Shown here piece by piece: positions 52,111 to 61,941 of a DNA stretch of 64,000 bases. The notes beneath the pieces were generated by a model. That model had not been told where the DNA came from. It saw nothing but the letters and a program-made list of their open reading frames with translations, and made no database searches. Every line of letters begins with the position of its first letter. The first letter of the stretch is position 1. The DNA is from an uncultured Desulfovibrio sp. Lineage in GTDB: Bacteria > Desulfobacterota > Desulfovibrionia > Desulfovibrionales > Desulfovibrionaceae. A program made the translations under genes and the position numbers. The DNA lies in assembly GCF_910584445.1 (NCBI RefSeq), contig NZ_CAJUBO010000012.1, positions 25,737 to 89,736 of the forward strand, in the 5' to 3' direction.

Positions 52111-54179
52111 TGGTTCACCTGTATGCGGCTGACCAGGGCCAGCACGGAAACCGGCGTGGGCAGGTCGGAGCGGATGCAGACGGTGACGCTGTTGTCCGCC
52201 AGTGCCGGCATGACAACGCTTTTCATGCCGGAGTAGGGCGCGGGCGGCTTGCCGTAGGGTTCGTTGGTGCGCCATTTTACGGACTGCATCCGGGCATCGT
52301 CGAAGGACAGGCCCACCTTGACGCCGAGGCTGTTCCGGAACAGCACGTCCACGGCGTTGATCTGCTTTTTCATGGCAACGCTGCTGCCGTTCTGGCCCAT
52401 GACCTCAACGGGCATGGTCTCCAGGTCGGCCACATAGCCAAGCCCTACGGTGACAATGCCGGCCTTGCGCTCCAGGTTCACGCGGCCGCCGGCCACGGTG
52501 CGGGCAGGATGCACGGCCCCATCGGCAAGAATCTGCACCTCCATGCCTTCCAGGTGGTCAAGCCCGGTCAGGCTTTGCACCGGCTCCCCCTCATAGGTCA
52601 GGGCCGCATCCACAAAGACGGCCCGTGCCGGATCGCCGTCCAGGTAGCGATCCGCCGCTCGTTCCAGCCAGAGCTTGCCGCCGCGCTCCACCACGGCGAA
52701 CAGCGCATGATCTCCCGGCCCCGGAAGGGCGCAGACGGCCTTGAACTTCCCCTGCGTGTCGTGCCTGTGCCATGCGGAAACCTGATGTTCCGCCTGGAAG
52801 GTCAGGCCCAGAAGAACGCCGTCCTCGCGCACGGCCCAGATCACGGAATCCGGGCTTTTCTGGTACGTCCAGTCGATGATCCTGTGCTGTTCGAGCAAAT
52901 GCGCGGCCATGATGGACAGATCCATCCCACCATAGGAATCCGCCGCGAACTCGTATTGCAGCGTCCTCACCTGGCGGCCGGAACTGGATACATGCAGAAT
53001 CACATTGCCGATAATCATGGCCCGCTTGAGGGAACTGCCCCAATAGCTTTGCGGGGTGGCCTTGGCGTTCTTGGCGGAAAAGGCATTTTCGCTGCGGCCC
53101 GCGATTTCCCATTCCATGCCGTCCATGCCCATGATCAGGGAACGGAGCGGAACCATCCAGTTGACGGCGGAAACTTCCTGACTGGCAATGGTCAGTTCAA
53201 TGGGCGAATCGTCGGACTGCGGCTTGTAGGCGGCAAAGTTTCCGTAGTCGCCGCTCTTGCTCATCCAGATGGTCTGCGGCCGGTTGGGCGAGGACGCGAA
53301 CACAAGGCGCTGCTCGAACAGGCAGACCGCGCCGGGGTAGTCCCCCTCCGGGAACGGGTCTGAATACTCCGGCGCGCCTTCGGTCACGGAAGGCGAGGTG
53401 TTGTAGTCGCCCCAGCTTGTGCCGGTAACTTCCTTGACGAATCCCGGCCTGCCGCTGTGCGCGGCCTTGTAGATGCGGTATTCCACGGCTCCGGCCACGG
53501 GCTGCCAGGAAAGCGTCAGATAATCGCCGGCCTGCCAGTTGTTTTCCGCCGGGCCGGTGAAATGGCAGCCTGCCGAAAGCCCGCTTTCCTTGCCGTCCCT
53601 GTTCACGGCCGTCACAAAATAGGTGTAAGGCGTGGTCAGTTGTGCCGCTGATGCCGATCCGTCGCTTTTCTTCGCCCCATTGGTGAAGGCGATGCTCAAG
53701 CCTGCGGGCGCGGGCAGGGGCGAGGTGAACGTCATGGCTTCAAATTTCCAGTTCGCATGGCCGTACCGCATGAGGCGCATGGGGCGAACGCCATGCACGG
53801 CCAGAAACAGCACATCCGCGCTCTGGGCGTGGGAAAGGTTCCTGGCTTGCGCCAGGGTATAGGGGCTGGTGATTTCGTACACCTCGCCGTCATCATCCAG
53901 AACGAAGCCGTCCCGCGTGGCGACGCGCAGCCATTTTTCACCGAAGACAAGACAGTAGGTCTGCGACTGGCTGAACACGAACGGCACAAGCGCGGCCTCG
54001 CCGGGCAGGGCGTCCAGCAGCATGAACCCCGGCCGCTTCACCGCGCCGCCGTGCGCCTGCACCAGAAAATTTTTCAGCGTCCGACAGCCCTTGTTGTATT
54101 TCTCAAGGTCAACCCTGGCCGTGAGGCTGGGCGCAAGCTCGCCGGCTATGAACGCGCCTTGAAGAACAGAACCGGGCAT
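52107..54179 (-). CDS. Tail tubular protein B-like (T7 gp12-like)
   Basis: 690 residues, close to the T7 gp12 size. MPGSVLQGAFIAGELAPSLTARVDLEKY and the GCRTLKNFLVQAHGGAVKRPG segment are conserved at the N-terminus of these tail-nozzle proteins; a beta-rich body follows (QTYCLVFGEKWLRVA, VCLFEQRLVFASSPNRPQTI). It forms the lower tail together with the gp11-like protein encoded just ahead. ATG 54179 is chosen to match the family start. Confidence 0.82.
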   Translation of the reverse strand: MPGSVLQGAFIAGELAPSLTARVDLEKYNKGCRTLKNFLVQAHGGAVKRPGFMLLDALPGEAALVPFVFSQSQTYCLVFGEKWLRVATRDGFVLDDDGEVYEITSPYTLAQARNLSHAQSADVLFLAVHGVRPMRLMRYGHANWKFEAMTFTSPLPAPAGLSIAFTNGAKKSDGSASAAQLTTPYTYFVTAVNRDGKESGLSAGCHFTGPAENNWQAGDYLTLSWQPVAGAVEYRIYKAAHSGRPGFVKEVTGTSWGDYNTSPSVTEGAPEYSDPFPEGDYPGAVCLFEQRLVFASSPNRPQTIWMSKSGDYGNFAAYKPQSDDSPIELTIASQEVSAVNWMVPLRSLIMGMDGMEWEIAGRSENAFSAKNAKATPQSYWGSSLKRAMIIGNVILHVSSSGRQVRTLQYEFAADSYGGMDLSIMAAHLLEQHRIIDWTYQKSPDSVIWAVREDGVLLGLTFQAEHQVSAWHRHDTQGKFKAVCALPGPGDHALFAVVERGGKLWLERAADRYLDGDPARAVFVDAALTYEGEPVQSLTGLDHLEGMEVQILADGAVHPARTVAGGRVNLERKAGIVTVGLGYVADLETMPVEVMGQNGSSVAMKKQINAVDVLFRNSLGVKVGLSFDDARMQSVKWRTNEPYGKPPAPYSGMKSVVMPALADNSVTVCIRSDLPTPVSVLALVSRIQVNQ

Positions 54180-54181
54180 GG

Positions 54182-54793
54182 CTAGAACCTCTCCGGCTGC
54201 GGCATGGCCGTACCGAACCGCGCGGCCTGCCAGGGGGACACGGGGGCATAAGGATTCTGTGTCGCCCGATCTCTGGCAATGGCATCGCCCAGGGCTACCT
54301 TGTAATTCTGATAGCACCAGTTCTGTTTGCGGCTGTCATTGAGCTTGGCCGAGGCCAGTTCGGCGGCCATCGCCCAGGCCAGAGCGTCGGCAAAAGCGGG
54401 CGGCCATTTTTGGGGGTCGGTCACGCGCGCCACATACACCAGCACGGCCTGCCGTTCGTTGGTACGCAGGGTTTCCCCTTCCATGACGTAGGCGGGGGAG
54501 CGGTTCACCCCGCCGCCCGCCAGACGGACGGCTTTCACACAATCGGAGGGCACGGCATAGGCCAGACGATACAGGGCATTTCCGGGGCCGTTTTCCGGCA
54601 CAGCGGCGAGGAATACGCGCTTCAGGGCAAAAGACCAGGCATGAGCGGTCAGAGTAAGATCAAGCACCTGCGGAAAGAGGTTGTCGCACAGCGCACCCAC
54701 GGCATCACTTTCCTGTGAGGAAATATTCCGGGGCAGTTGTTCCCCTCCCAGACGGGCCAGGGCGACATTGTAAAGATGAACCGTAGATTGCAT
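54182..54793 (-). CDS. Tail tubular protein A-like (T7 gp11-like)
   Basis: 203 residues. MQSTVHLYNVALARLGGEQL, a WSFALKRVFL segment and CYQNYKVALGDAIARDRATQN match gp11-type gatekeepers that join portal to tail nozzle. It lies directly ahead of the gp12-like gene with two bases between, the usual order. Confidence 0.82.
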   Translation of the reverse strand: MQSTVHLYNVALARLGGEQLPRNISSQESDAVGALCDNLFPQVLDLTLTAHAWSFALKRVFLAAVPENGPGNALYRLAYAVPSDCVKAVRLAGGGVNRSPAYVMEGETLRTNERQAVLVYVARVTDPQKWPPAFADALAWAMAAELASAKLNDSRKQNWCYQNYKVALGDAIARDRATQNPYAPVSPWQAARFGTAMPQPERF

Positions 54794-54840
54794 GGCTTCT
54801 CCTGAAGGGCCGGACGCCGCAAGACGCCCGGCCCCTGTCG

Positions 54841-55263
54841 CTACGCTTTGGGCATCGTCTTTTCGGCCGGCACATCCAGGACAAGCCCGGCGGTGATCGT
54901 GCCGCCGGCCGGAGCAACAGTGCCTTCACCCGTGGCCGCCGCATAGTTCAGGCAGACATACCGTTTGAGGCCATGCGGCAGACGCGAGACCACGACATTC
55001 CCGCCCGCCGTGAGGGCGTCGGCGGACACAGGGTAACTGGCGACAGTCACCGGCGACGTGAGGACGCCGGCGTCAGAGCAGGCGTCGGCGGTATGCACCT
55101 CCACGGTCAGGCTTCCGGCGGTGAAGCCGACAGCGCAAACGACAAGGGAAAGGCGCTCGCTCGGCCCGTGATCGCCGGAACCGAGATCAAGGGTATTGGC
55201 GGATTTTGCCGTGGCCGTGACGGCCTGATCCCTGGAAAAAAGGTTTTCAGCATCAAAAAGCAT
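54841..55263 (-). CDS. Bbp16-family capsid cement protein
   Basis: 140 residues, beta-rich (LDLGSGDHGPSERLSLVV, FTAGSLTVEVHTADA, LPHGLKRYVCLNY). Size, pattern and position right behind the major capsid gene match the Bbp16-type cement protein that decorates BPP-1 capsids. It supports placing this prophage with the BPP-1 relatives. Confidence 0.75.
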   Translation of the reverse strand: MLFDAENLFSRDQAVTATAKSANTLDLGSGDHGPSERLSLVVCAVGFTAGSLTVEVHTADACSDAGVLTSPVTVASYPVSADALTAGGNVVVSRLPHGLKRYVCLNYAAATGEGTVAPAGGTITAGLVLDVPAEKTMPKA

Positions 55264-55334
55264 GGTTACGGCTCCTTTTGCATGGCCGCGCCCTGTCCGG
55301 CCCTGTCGGCAGGATAAGAGCGCGGGCCGCAGTT

Positions 55335-56327
55335 TTACGCCACCTTGGCTTCGGCTTTGGAAATGGCGTCACAGCGTTTGACAGGGATACCGTCAAAGGC
55401 CATCACCTTTTTGCCTTCCACGGTGTCAAAGGTAAGCTGCACGTTGGTCTTGTTCAGGCGGGCCAGACGCAGTTTGGTGCGCGCAGAACGGTTCATGTAC
55501 CAGACCGGACGGCCAAGGCGTTCATCCGGCAGCATTTCGGACGCTTCGATCATGCAGTCGATCAGCTTGGCGTCCGTGATGGAAGCCAGATCGATGTTGG
55601 CAATGCGCACGATGTAGCGCCAGTCCCGGACAACCAGGCCAATGTCCCATTTGTAGTGGGTGCGGTAGCCCTGATACTGCCCGGTGCGCCCGTCCGGCAG
55701 GGTCATGGAAAGCGTGACTTCGCCAAGATCGGTGTGCTGAAAGCCCGCCTTGCTGCCCTTGGGGTAAATGCCGAAGACGGTATTGGCCCCCCAGGCCATG
55801 AGGTAAATGCTGGTCAGATTCGTGCTTCCGCCCGCGTTGACGATATTCTCCGCCGTGGCCGCCTTGCCGGCGTCAAGGCTGGCAAAACGCGGAGCGATGC
55901 CGAGGAAGCGTTCCGGGTTGACGCTGGTGTCCCCATAGAACAGGGTGTGCGCCATTTCCTTGTTCATGGCCTGCAAGAACGCCTGATCTTCGGAGAGGCG
56001 GAACGCTGCGGTGTTGTTGTTCAGATCGGCCAGAGCCTTGTCCACTTCGGCATACGCTTCCAGCATCCCGCAGGAATCTATGATCTGCTGGGTCTGGCTT
56101 TTGCTCTGCGGAACGCCGTAGTTCAGCATCCGCCAGGCGGCTTCCGGCAGGCCGGTGCGGATGGTGGTCTTGTGCCCGGTGGGAAGATTGCCTTCCACGA
56201 ACAGCATATCGTCAAGGATTTCATTGGTATCCTTGAGCATTTCCACGATCTTGTCGATCTTCCCGTCCTTGTCCAGACGCTTGGCGACATCGCCCAGCGT
56301 CGCCACATTGTTACCAATAACAGCCAT
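55335..56327 (-). CDS. Major capsid protein (Bbp17-like)
   Basis: 330 residues, the shell subunit. NNVATLGDVAKRLDKDGKID, LVVRDWRYIVRIANIDLASI and the C-terminal YMNRSARTKLRLARLNKTN are typical of the BPP-1-type HK97-like coat protein. It follows the scaffold gene and precedes the cement gene in transcription order. No protease domain is seen. Confidence 0.82.
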   Translation of the reverse strand: MAVIGNNVATLGDVAKRLDKDGKIDKIVEMLKDTNEILDDMLFVEGNLPTGHKTTIRTGLPEAAWRMLNYGVPQSKSQTQQIIDSCGMLEAYAEVDKALADLNNNTAAFRLSEDQAFLQAMNKEMAHTLFYGDTSVNPERFLGIAPRFASLDAGKAATAENIVNAGGSTNLTSIYLMAWGANTVFGIYPKGSKAGFQHTDLGEVTLSMTLPDGRTGQYQGYRTHYKWDIGLVVRDWRYIVRIANIDLASITDAKLIDCMIEASEMLPDERLGRPVWYMNRSARTKLRLARLNKTNVQLTFDTVEGKKVMAFDGIPVKRCDAISKAEAKVA

Positions 56328-56362
56328 GACAGCTTCTCCTTTTCTCCGGTCAGGCCGGGTTG

Positions 56363-57073
56363 TCAGTTCATGTTCGGGTACAGGACTTCAGCCGCGCTTT
56401 TGGTCTGCCCGGCCCCGCTTCCATGAAAGCCCGGCTCCGCCAGGGCCTTGCCCACCTTCGCCATGAAAGCCCACATTTTGGGGTGACTGCCCAGATTGGT
56501 CTGGTTCAGCAATTCATACAGTTCATCGTCTCCAAACTGGCGCAGGGCCGACTGGATACGAACCTGATCTTCCTGAAAGGTCGGCGATCCGGTGATCTCG
56601 TTTTCCCAGACCTTGCGGGCTTCCAGCAGCGCCCTGGTCTGTTCGGCCTGCATCCGTTCGGCGGCCTTCGCCATGTGGCCTTCATACAGACTGCCCAGCT
56701 TTTGCGCCTGTCCTCGCGTCAACCCCAATTCCAGCGCCGTCTGGCGAAAACTCCCCAGAAGTTCGGCATCCACCTTTGTTTCTGCCGAGAATTTGAGGTC
56801 ATAGCCTTCCGCCTTGTCCGGCACCTGGGCGGCGGGATCGTCCTGCTTTCCGCCCTTGCCATCGCCTTTGTCAGGCTCGTTTTCCGGGCTGTTCTTTCCC
56901 CCGTCTGCCCCGGCGTTTTCGCCGCCTTCGCCTCCCTTGCCGTCGCCCGCAGCCAGGCGGCCCATCAGACTGTCGTTGTCTGCCGTGCCCGCGCCGGGCG
57001 TATTCTGGCCGCCTTCGCCCTCGGCATTGCCGGTGTCGGCCACGTTCCGGCTTTCTTCGCCTGCCATGCTCAT
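56363..57073 (-). CDS. Capsid scaffolding protein
   Basis: 236 residues. The first ~85 are Gly/Glu/Asp/Asn-rich and disordered; the rest is helical (LLGSFRQTALELGLTRGQAQKL, MQAEQTRALLEARKVWENEI). This two-part build immediately upstream of the major capsid gene is that of assembly scaffolds. Confidence 0.7.
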   Translation of the reverse strand: MSMAGEESRNVADTGNAEGEGGQNTPGAGTADNDSLMGRLAAGDGKGGEGGENAGADGGKNSPENEPDKGDGKGGKQDDPAAQVPDKAEGYDLKFSAETKVDAELLGSFRQTALELGLTRGQAQKLGSLYEGHMAKAAERMQAEQTRALLEARKVWENEITGSPTFQEDQVRIQSALRQFGDDELYELLNQTNLGSHPKMWAFMAKVGKALAEPGFHGSGAGQTKSAAEVLYPNMN

Positions 57074-57381
57074 TTCTCCCTGTGTGAAAGGTTGTGCGCC
57101 ATGAGGTCATCGCCGCTTTCCCGCATCAGGGCGGCCACTTCCCCCGGCGCTGATGTTTCAATCTTGAGCGCCAGCCAAAGGCCGACAGCCCGCAAGCCCT
57201 CGTTGTACGCGGTATTCTGCCCATCCACAGCCAGAGACGGCCCCATGACGTTGCTTGACGCCAGAAGACGCCGAAAAATGCGGCGCGTCTGCGGGTGGCG
57301 GAGCGCCGCCCTGAAGTCTTCCCTTTCCATGTCAGGCGACGGCGGCACAAAAAAGAATCCGGCCTTACTTTGCTGCGTCAC
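57070..57381 (-). CDS. Bbp19-like phage protein
   Basis: 103 residues (FRAALRHPQTRRIFRRLL, NVMGPSLAVDGQNTAYNEGLRAVGLWLALKI). It is similar in build and place to BPP-1 Bbp19, a small protein encoded between portal and scaffold; the role is not settled. It overlaps both neighbours by four bases. Confidence 0.65.
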   Translation of the reverse strand: MTQQSKAGFFFVPPSPDMEREDFRAALRHPQTRRIFRRLLASSNVMGPSLAVDGQNTAYNEGLRAVGLWLALKIETSAPGEVAALMRESGDDLMAHNLSHREK

Positions 57382-59105
57382 GGCGTCACCCCCTGCATCG
57401 GCGCGGCAGTTTCACCCGCCTGACTTGCTCCCTGCGGCATGATGTTTTTGATGGCCTGCGTTCCTGTTTCCGCCGCCTGTGCTCCCTGTTGCAGGGCGGA
57501 AAGCATCTGCATCTGCTGCATCTGTCTGGCTCTGGCCTCCCTCTTGGCCGTCAGTTCATCCTGCGCAAGCACAAGGTTCGGGGGCGTCCCCAGCAGTTCG
57601 GCGTACAGGTCAACCAGTCCGTCCACGTTCAGCTTGTCCAGGGCGTCGGGCGCGCCGGTCACCTGCGCAAGCTGGCCGGTACGGGCCACAAGCTGATCCA
57701 CGGCGGAAAGGCCCGCCTGCTTCTGGGCCTGGGCCAGAATGCTGATGAACTCCACCTTCACCCGCTGCCCGGCCAGAGCGGGCGGCGGAAAGGCAATCAT
57801 CCCGGCCCGATCCATGATGCCGTACACCCGTTCAATGAGCGGTTGAAAAAGCTCGGCCCGCAAACGATCCAGCACCGGGCCAAGCATGAGCAGTTTTTCC
57901 CCGTTCCGTTCGGCAACTTCCGTAGCCGTCATGTTCTTTCCCGCTTCGGAAATCATCAGGAAAAGGTCATTGTGAAAATGGCGCTGAATCTGCTCCTTGA
58001 TGTTGGCCTTCTCCACAGCCAGAGCTTGCAGATTGGCCCGGCTCTGTCTCTGTACCAACGGACGCGCGATTTCCTGTCCCTGTGTCAGAGTGCTGGTGTA
58101 GTTTATGGCGCGCGGAGAAAGATCAAGCGGCCCGTTGACCGTCCCTTCCGCAACAATCATGGGCGGGCCTACTTCCACTTCCAGCGAAAGCCGGCCGTCC
58201 TCTGTCATCTTCTGCAACTGGCGGCAGTCGGGCAGGGCGTCCATAGCCGGGCTTGCCCCGTACACGTCGCTGGCCGTGACAATCCAGCGCGGGCACAAGG
58301 CCGGAAACTCGTAATAGCCGGAATCTTCCAGCACTTCCCGGTTGCTTCCATCAAGCACCAGATACACGCTTCGCCAGGGGCGATCATTGCCCTTGAGGCC
58401 TCGCCCGGTTCTTTGATACCCTTTATCTGTCGTCCGATACGCGGACGTGGATTGAAACGGCTCAATCGCGTGAAGAATGGTGATCCACCGGCCGGCGTCC
58501 TGTTCCGCCAAAGCTCGGATGGCCTCCGGGCAGGTTTCCGGCCATGCCTGAACAATTTGCCGCGGGGTCATGCGGATACGCCGGTACAGGGTATCCACAC
58601 GGCCATCCTCTCCGGTATCCAGCACATATTCCCCCACGGTCAGCGTTCGGCATCGCATGGTGATCCGCGGATCTTCCTCAATAATCACAACGCCTGTGCC
58701 GAAACAGGCCAGTTCGCTGTAGAGGATATGCACCTGGTCATAAAAATTGCTTCTGGCGAACAGGCTCACCATTTTTTCATAGGTGTCATGCAGCCATAGT
58801 TTCGCATCGGCGTGTTCGGCCAGAGCCGCATCTTCCAGCGTCAGGGAAAACCACGGACGGGAAGGGGAAGTCAGGCCGGACTGCATTCCGTTCGCCAAAA
58901 GGCGCAGGGCCATGATGCCTATGCTGTCCTCCAGAAAATTTCTCGCTTCGCCGTTGTTGGTTTCGTCTCCGGCATCCAGAAAACGAGCGCGCCGGGGCAG
59001 GAAATGCCGCGCCAGATCGCGCCAGTGTGTTTCCCAGCCCCGTTTGCGTTCATTTTCCAGTCGCTTCAGATTGCGGATGAAGTGATGGATTTCTTCCTGT
59101 GTCAT
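57378..59105 (-). CDS. Head-to-tail connector (portal) protein
   Basis: 575 residues matching the T7 gp8-type connector family: ETHWRDLARHFLPRRARF, LANGMQSGLTSPSRPWFSL, YSELACFGTGVVIIEED, and the C-terminal barrel region with MTATEVAERNGEKLLMLGPV. Twelve copies would form the ring through which DNA enters. The Gln/Met-rich tail is typical of the crown. Confidence 0.88.
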   Translation of the reverse strand: MTQEEIHHFIRNLKRLENERKRGWETHWRDLARHFLPRRARFLDAGDETNNGEARNFLEDSIGIMALRLLANGMQSGLTSPSRPWFSLTLEDAALAEHADAKLWLHDTYEKMVSLFARSNFYDQVHILYSELACFGTGVVIIEEDPRITMRCRTLTVGEYVLDTGEDGRVDTLYRRIRMTPRQIVQAWPETCPEAIRALAEQDAGRWITILHAIEPFQSTSAYRTTDKGYQRTGRGLKGNDRPWRSVYLVLDGSNREVLEDSGYYEFPALCPRWIVTASDVYGASPAMDALPDCRQLQKMTEDGRLSLEVEVGPPMIVAEGTVNGPLDLSPRAINYTSTLTQGQEIARPLVQRQSRANLQALAVEKANIKEQIQRHFHNDLFLMISEAGKNMTATEVAERNGEKLLMLGPVLDRLRAELFQPLIERVYGIMDRAGMIAFPPPALAGQRVKVEFISILAQAQKQAGLSAVDQLVARTGQLAQVTGAPDALDKLNVDGLVDLYAELLGTPPNLVLAQDELTAKREARARQMQQMQMLSALQQGAQAAETGTQAIKNIMPQGASQAGETAAPMQGVTP

Positions 59106-59147
59106 ACTTTCGCTTCTCGCTCGTCACCATGCGCACGCGGCGCGTCC

Positions 59148-59387
59148 TTACTCGCCCAGCAGCTTCTTGCCGCCGGTCTGGGCCTGATCCGTTACGCCCA
59201 TGCCGCGCGTCAGAATGGTGTCCGAACGGCCGGAAGCCGCCTGTCTGCGTTTCCTTTCCGCATCCGACGCGCCTTGCGAACTGGAATCCGCTTCAATAGG
59301 CGCCACAATGGCCGGAGCCACCGGAGCGGCCTTCACCTCCGGCGCTTTGCCGCCGCCTCCACCGCCAAAAATTCCTCCGCCGCACAT
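59148..59387 (-). CDS. Small glycine-rich phage protein
   Basis: 79 residues opening MCGGGIFGGGGGGKAPEVK, then an Ala/Pro linker and a basic segment (ERKRRQAASGRSDTIL). TAGGAGT precedes ATG 59387. Similar short Gly-rich proteins lie between terminase and portal in BPP-1-like and T7-like genomes; the function is unknown. Confidence 0.6.
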   Translation of the reverse strand: MCGGGIFGGGGGGKAPEVKAAPVAPAIVAPIEADSSSQGASDAERKRRQAASGRSDTILTRGMGVTDQAQTGGKKLLGE

Positions 59388-59397
59388 GGCAAAACTC

Positions 59398-60894
59398 CTA
59401 CGCATAAAGGTTTGACGCCTGCACCGCCCGGCGCGGCAGGCCGGCAGAAACACTGCCGGGCTGTTTGGGAAAAGCCGCGCCCAGAGCCGGGTCAAGAATG
59501 CGGCTCAAACAATCCAGCATATCGTCATGGCTGGAAACCGGAAACGTCTGGTATTCCAGCCTGAAAAATTCGTCAGTCAGGTCATAGGCTGTGGAATCCA
59601 GGCGCATTTTCATCAGACGCGCCGGGAAGAAAACGCGGCCCTGCTCGAACACGGGAACCAGCCGTCGGATACGGTCAGGTTTGGGCATCTGGCCGCCAAG
59701 CTCCACAATGGAAAAGCGGTAGTTCTCCTGCTCCATGCGGTGCGCCATGTGTTCAATATCCGCCTGCATCCCGTAACGCTCATACCCAACCGCGCGCGGG
59801 CTGTACCGGCGGTGAAAGTCAAACAGAAAGCGGGCGCGCTCGGCCAGGTTCAGGCGGTCATGCACACCGTCCAGAACGTAGTAATTGCCGTCCGTGTTCA
59901 GGCCCACAACCCACATGGACGTGTAGTCGCTGTCCTTTTTCTTGGCGGAGGCCGGGTCAACCACGATATAGCGGTTCATGCGCGCGGCATCGGGCGCGGC
60001 TCCGGGCAACTTGCGGAACCAATCGCTGTCAAAGCCTTGCGCCTTGTCGGCAAGCGGGTTCTGCAACATCTGGCAGGCAAAAACGAACGGCCCCATGTCC
60101 CGCCGCTTTTCCGCCAGTACAGAGCGGGAAAGGAACACCGGCTCACCGTCATAGGTTCCATCCGCTGTGGCCGGGTAAATGCGCGGCTGAACGCTTCCCT
60201 GTTCAAGGATCACGCTGTAGGTGTCCGCCGCGTGGTAGCGAGTTCCGATCATGCGGCGGCGGCCACCGTGCGCGCCAAGGTTGAGGCTCACGCGCCAGGC
60301 ATCCGTGGTTTTGCCGATCATCTCCGGCGTGGTCACGGATTCGGGCGTCACCACGTCGTCATAAATCAGCAGCGCAAAGTGCTTGCCGATAGGCTGGCCG
60401 TCCACCAGTCCCCATGCCTCTATGGTGGCTTCCTTGGGGTTGGTTCGGCGTTTGACGATGATCCCTTCGTCTTCGCTCCAGGTGCGTTTCTCACCCTTGG
60501 CCGGGGGCCGGATATGCGGAAAAAGCTCCTGCAACAGCGCATTGCCCTCGAACTCGCGCTTGATCTGCCGCAGGAACGCCTTGGCAATGGGCCGGGAATG
60601 GCTGAAAATCCCCACCGTGATTTCCGGATCGCGCAGCACGTCCTGAATGGTCTTGCCCACGGTAATGATCGTGGACTTGTAGTGTTCGCGCGCCCACAGA
60701 TCCAAATGCCCGTCCGGGCTGGCCTGCACCTCGCGGCAACGCGAGAAAAGAAAATCGTTGTTCATGTCTGTACGGCCAAGGCCGACCAGCATCAGAAAGA
60801 ACAGATCGCCGGCCAGCATGGCGCGCATATCTTCCGGCGTCTTTACTTCCTGATACAGAGCCAGGGCTTCTTTTCTGGACATGATGCCGTTCAT
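59398..60894 (-). CDS. Terminase large subunit
   Basis: 498 residues: the packaging motor and nuclease. The ATPase part has a WAREHYKST Walker-A-like segment and LLIYDDVV (Walker B). The nuclease part has YIVVDPASAKKKDSDYTSMW with metal-binding acidic residues and ends with SSHDDMLDCLSRI. It overlaps the small-subunit candidate by four bases. Confidence 0.9.
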   Translation of the reverse strand: MNGIMSRKEALALYQEVKTPEDMRAMLAGDLFFLMLVGLGRTDMNNDFLFSRCREVQASPDGHLDLWAREHYKSTIITVGKTIQDVLRDPEITVGIFSHSRPIAKAFLRQIKREFEGNALLQELFPHIRPPAKGEKRTWSEDEGIIVKRRTNPKEATIEAWGLVDGQPIGKHFALLIYDDVVTPESVTTPEMIGKTTDAWRVSLNLGAHGGRRRMIGTRYHAADTYSVILEQGSVQPRIYPATADGTYDGEPVFLSRSVLAEKRRDMGPFVFACQMLQNPLADKAQGFDSDWFRKLPGAAPDAARMNRYIVVDPASAKKKDSDYTSMWVVGLNTDGNYYVLDGVHDRLNLAERARFLFDFHRRYSPRAVGYERYGMQADIEHMAHRMEQENYRFSIVELGGQMPKPDRIRRLVPVFEQGRVFFPARLMKMRLDSTAYDLTDEFFRLEYQTFPVSSHDDMLDCLSRILDPALGAAFPKQPGSVSAGLPRRAVQASNLYA

Positions 60895-61208
60895 TCTTCC
60901 GCCATTCCCTGCAATGTCTTGAGGGCCGCGGCAATGGCCGGGGATACGCCCACTTCCACCGATACCGGCCCGCCGTCCGGTCCGGTGACTTCGATGGGCT
61001 GGCCCACCTTGCCGTATCCGCGATCCAGCAGTTCACGCGCGGCATTCACGCGGGACGCGCCCGCGGCGTTCGCCACTTCGTCGGCCAGGGCGCGAATGCA
61101 GGCGGGCGCATAACTCTTTGCCTGCTCCACGATGCTCGCGTGGGACGGCAATTTGTGCAGGGGCAAAGCCGCCAGCCTTTTCTTGCGGGATTTCTTCGGC
61201 GCGGCCAT
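60891..61208 (-). CDS. Putative terminase small subunit
   Basis: 105 residues, with a basic N-terminus (APKKSRKKRLA) and a helical DNA-binding-like region (ADEVANAAGASRVNAARELLDRGYG). Its place immediately before the large terminase and its size suggest the DNA-recognition subunit; sequence alone is not conclusive. ATG 61208 overlaps the holin stop. Confidence 0.65.
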   Translation of the reverse strand: MAAPKKSRKKRLAALPLHKLPSHASIVEQAKSYAPACIRALADEVANAAGASRVNAARELLDRGYGKVGQPIEVTGPDGGPVSVEVGVSPAIAAALKTLQGMAEE

Positions 61209-61684
61209 CAGGATTTCCTTTCCACACCGTCCCACGGCGAGGTCAAAATCTCGTGCCTGTATCGGCGCAGCCGCCTGATAAACGGCTTGGGCACGGGCAT
61301 ACGGAAAAAGGCCAGGTGATCGAGGCAGGAAAACGCCTCGTTGACCGCAAGGTAGGCAATGAACACATCACGCAGATTGACAGGCACAAGCGGAACGGCA
61401 ATGCGAACCGCTTCATCAACCCACATGAAAACAGCCACGGTCAGCCAGTACCAGAAGAACTTGAAGGCCCCGGACTTGAGCTTGCCGGCGCGGATGTCGC
61501 GGCACTTCCAGGCGCGGAAAAAGCCAAGAGCGAAATCCGCAAGCATCAGCATGACCAGCCACTTTGCCGCGGAATCCGGGTGTCCCACGGCCCCGGCGAT
61601 AAACGCCCATACAGCCGCCAACGCGCTTTTCAGGCCGTACATGGTTCCAAGCTCGTTGACGATGTTCATGGCTGTTTCCTTCAT
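61208..61684 (-). CDS. Phage holin (holin family 4-like)
   Basis: 158 residues with three hydrophobic helices (ALAAVWAFIAGAVG, WLVMLMLADFALGFF, FFWYWLTVAVFMWV) and a basic tail. The ADFALGFFRAW motif is typical of the family that permeabilises the inner membrane at lysis. Two starts, ATG 61684 and ATG 61669, both have ribosome binding sites, as in dual-start holin genes. Confidence 0.75.
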   Translation of the reverse strand: MKETAMNIVNELGTMYGLKSALAAVWAFIAGAVGHPDSAAKWLVMLMLADFALGFFRAWKCRDIRAGKLKSGAFKFFWYWLTVAVFMWVDEAVRIAVPLVPVNLRDVFIAYLAVNEAFSCLDHLAFFRMPVPKPFIRRLRRYRHEILTSPWDGVERKS

Positions 61685-61941
61685 TGTTCATCCCTCACGG
61701 CCCGAAGCGCGGCCTCTTTGTCCGCGTTGCACATCCGCAGCGCGTCGCGGTTATCCAGCGCCCAATCCAGCAGGGCCGCGTTATCCGAACCCGTGAAAAC
61801 CGGTTCCGGCGTGGCGGTCAGCAGATGGGCCGGGGGCATAACCCGGACGATCTGCGGCACAGGCACTTCAACGACTTTGGAGCAACCCGCGCACAGCGTC
61901 AGGCAAAGGCTTGTCGCTCCAATCGCGCACAGTCTGGTCAT
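61681..61941 (-). CDS. Outer-membrane spanin lipoprotein (Rz1-like)
   Basis: 86 residues with a lipoprotein signal, MTRLCAIGATSLCLTLCAGC, whose last Cys would be lipidated, then a proline-containing periplasmic part (VPVPQIVRVMPP). The 5' part is nested out of frame in the Rz-like gene, the usual arrangement of o-spanins. Acts with the i-spanin to fuse the two membranes at lysis. Confidence 0.75.
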   Translation of the reverse strand: MTRLCAIGATSLCLTLCAGCSKVVEVPVPQIVRVMPPAHLLTATPEPVFTGSDNAALLDWALDNRDALRMCNADKEAALRAVRDEQ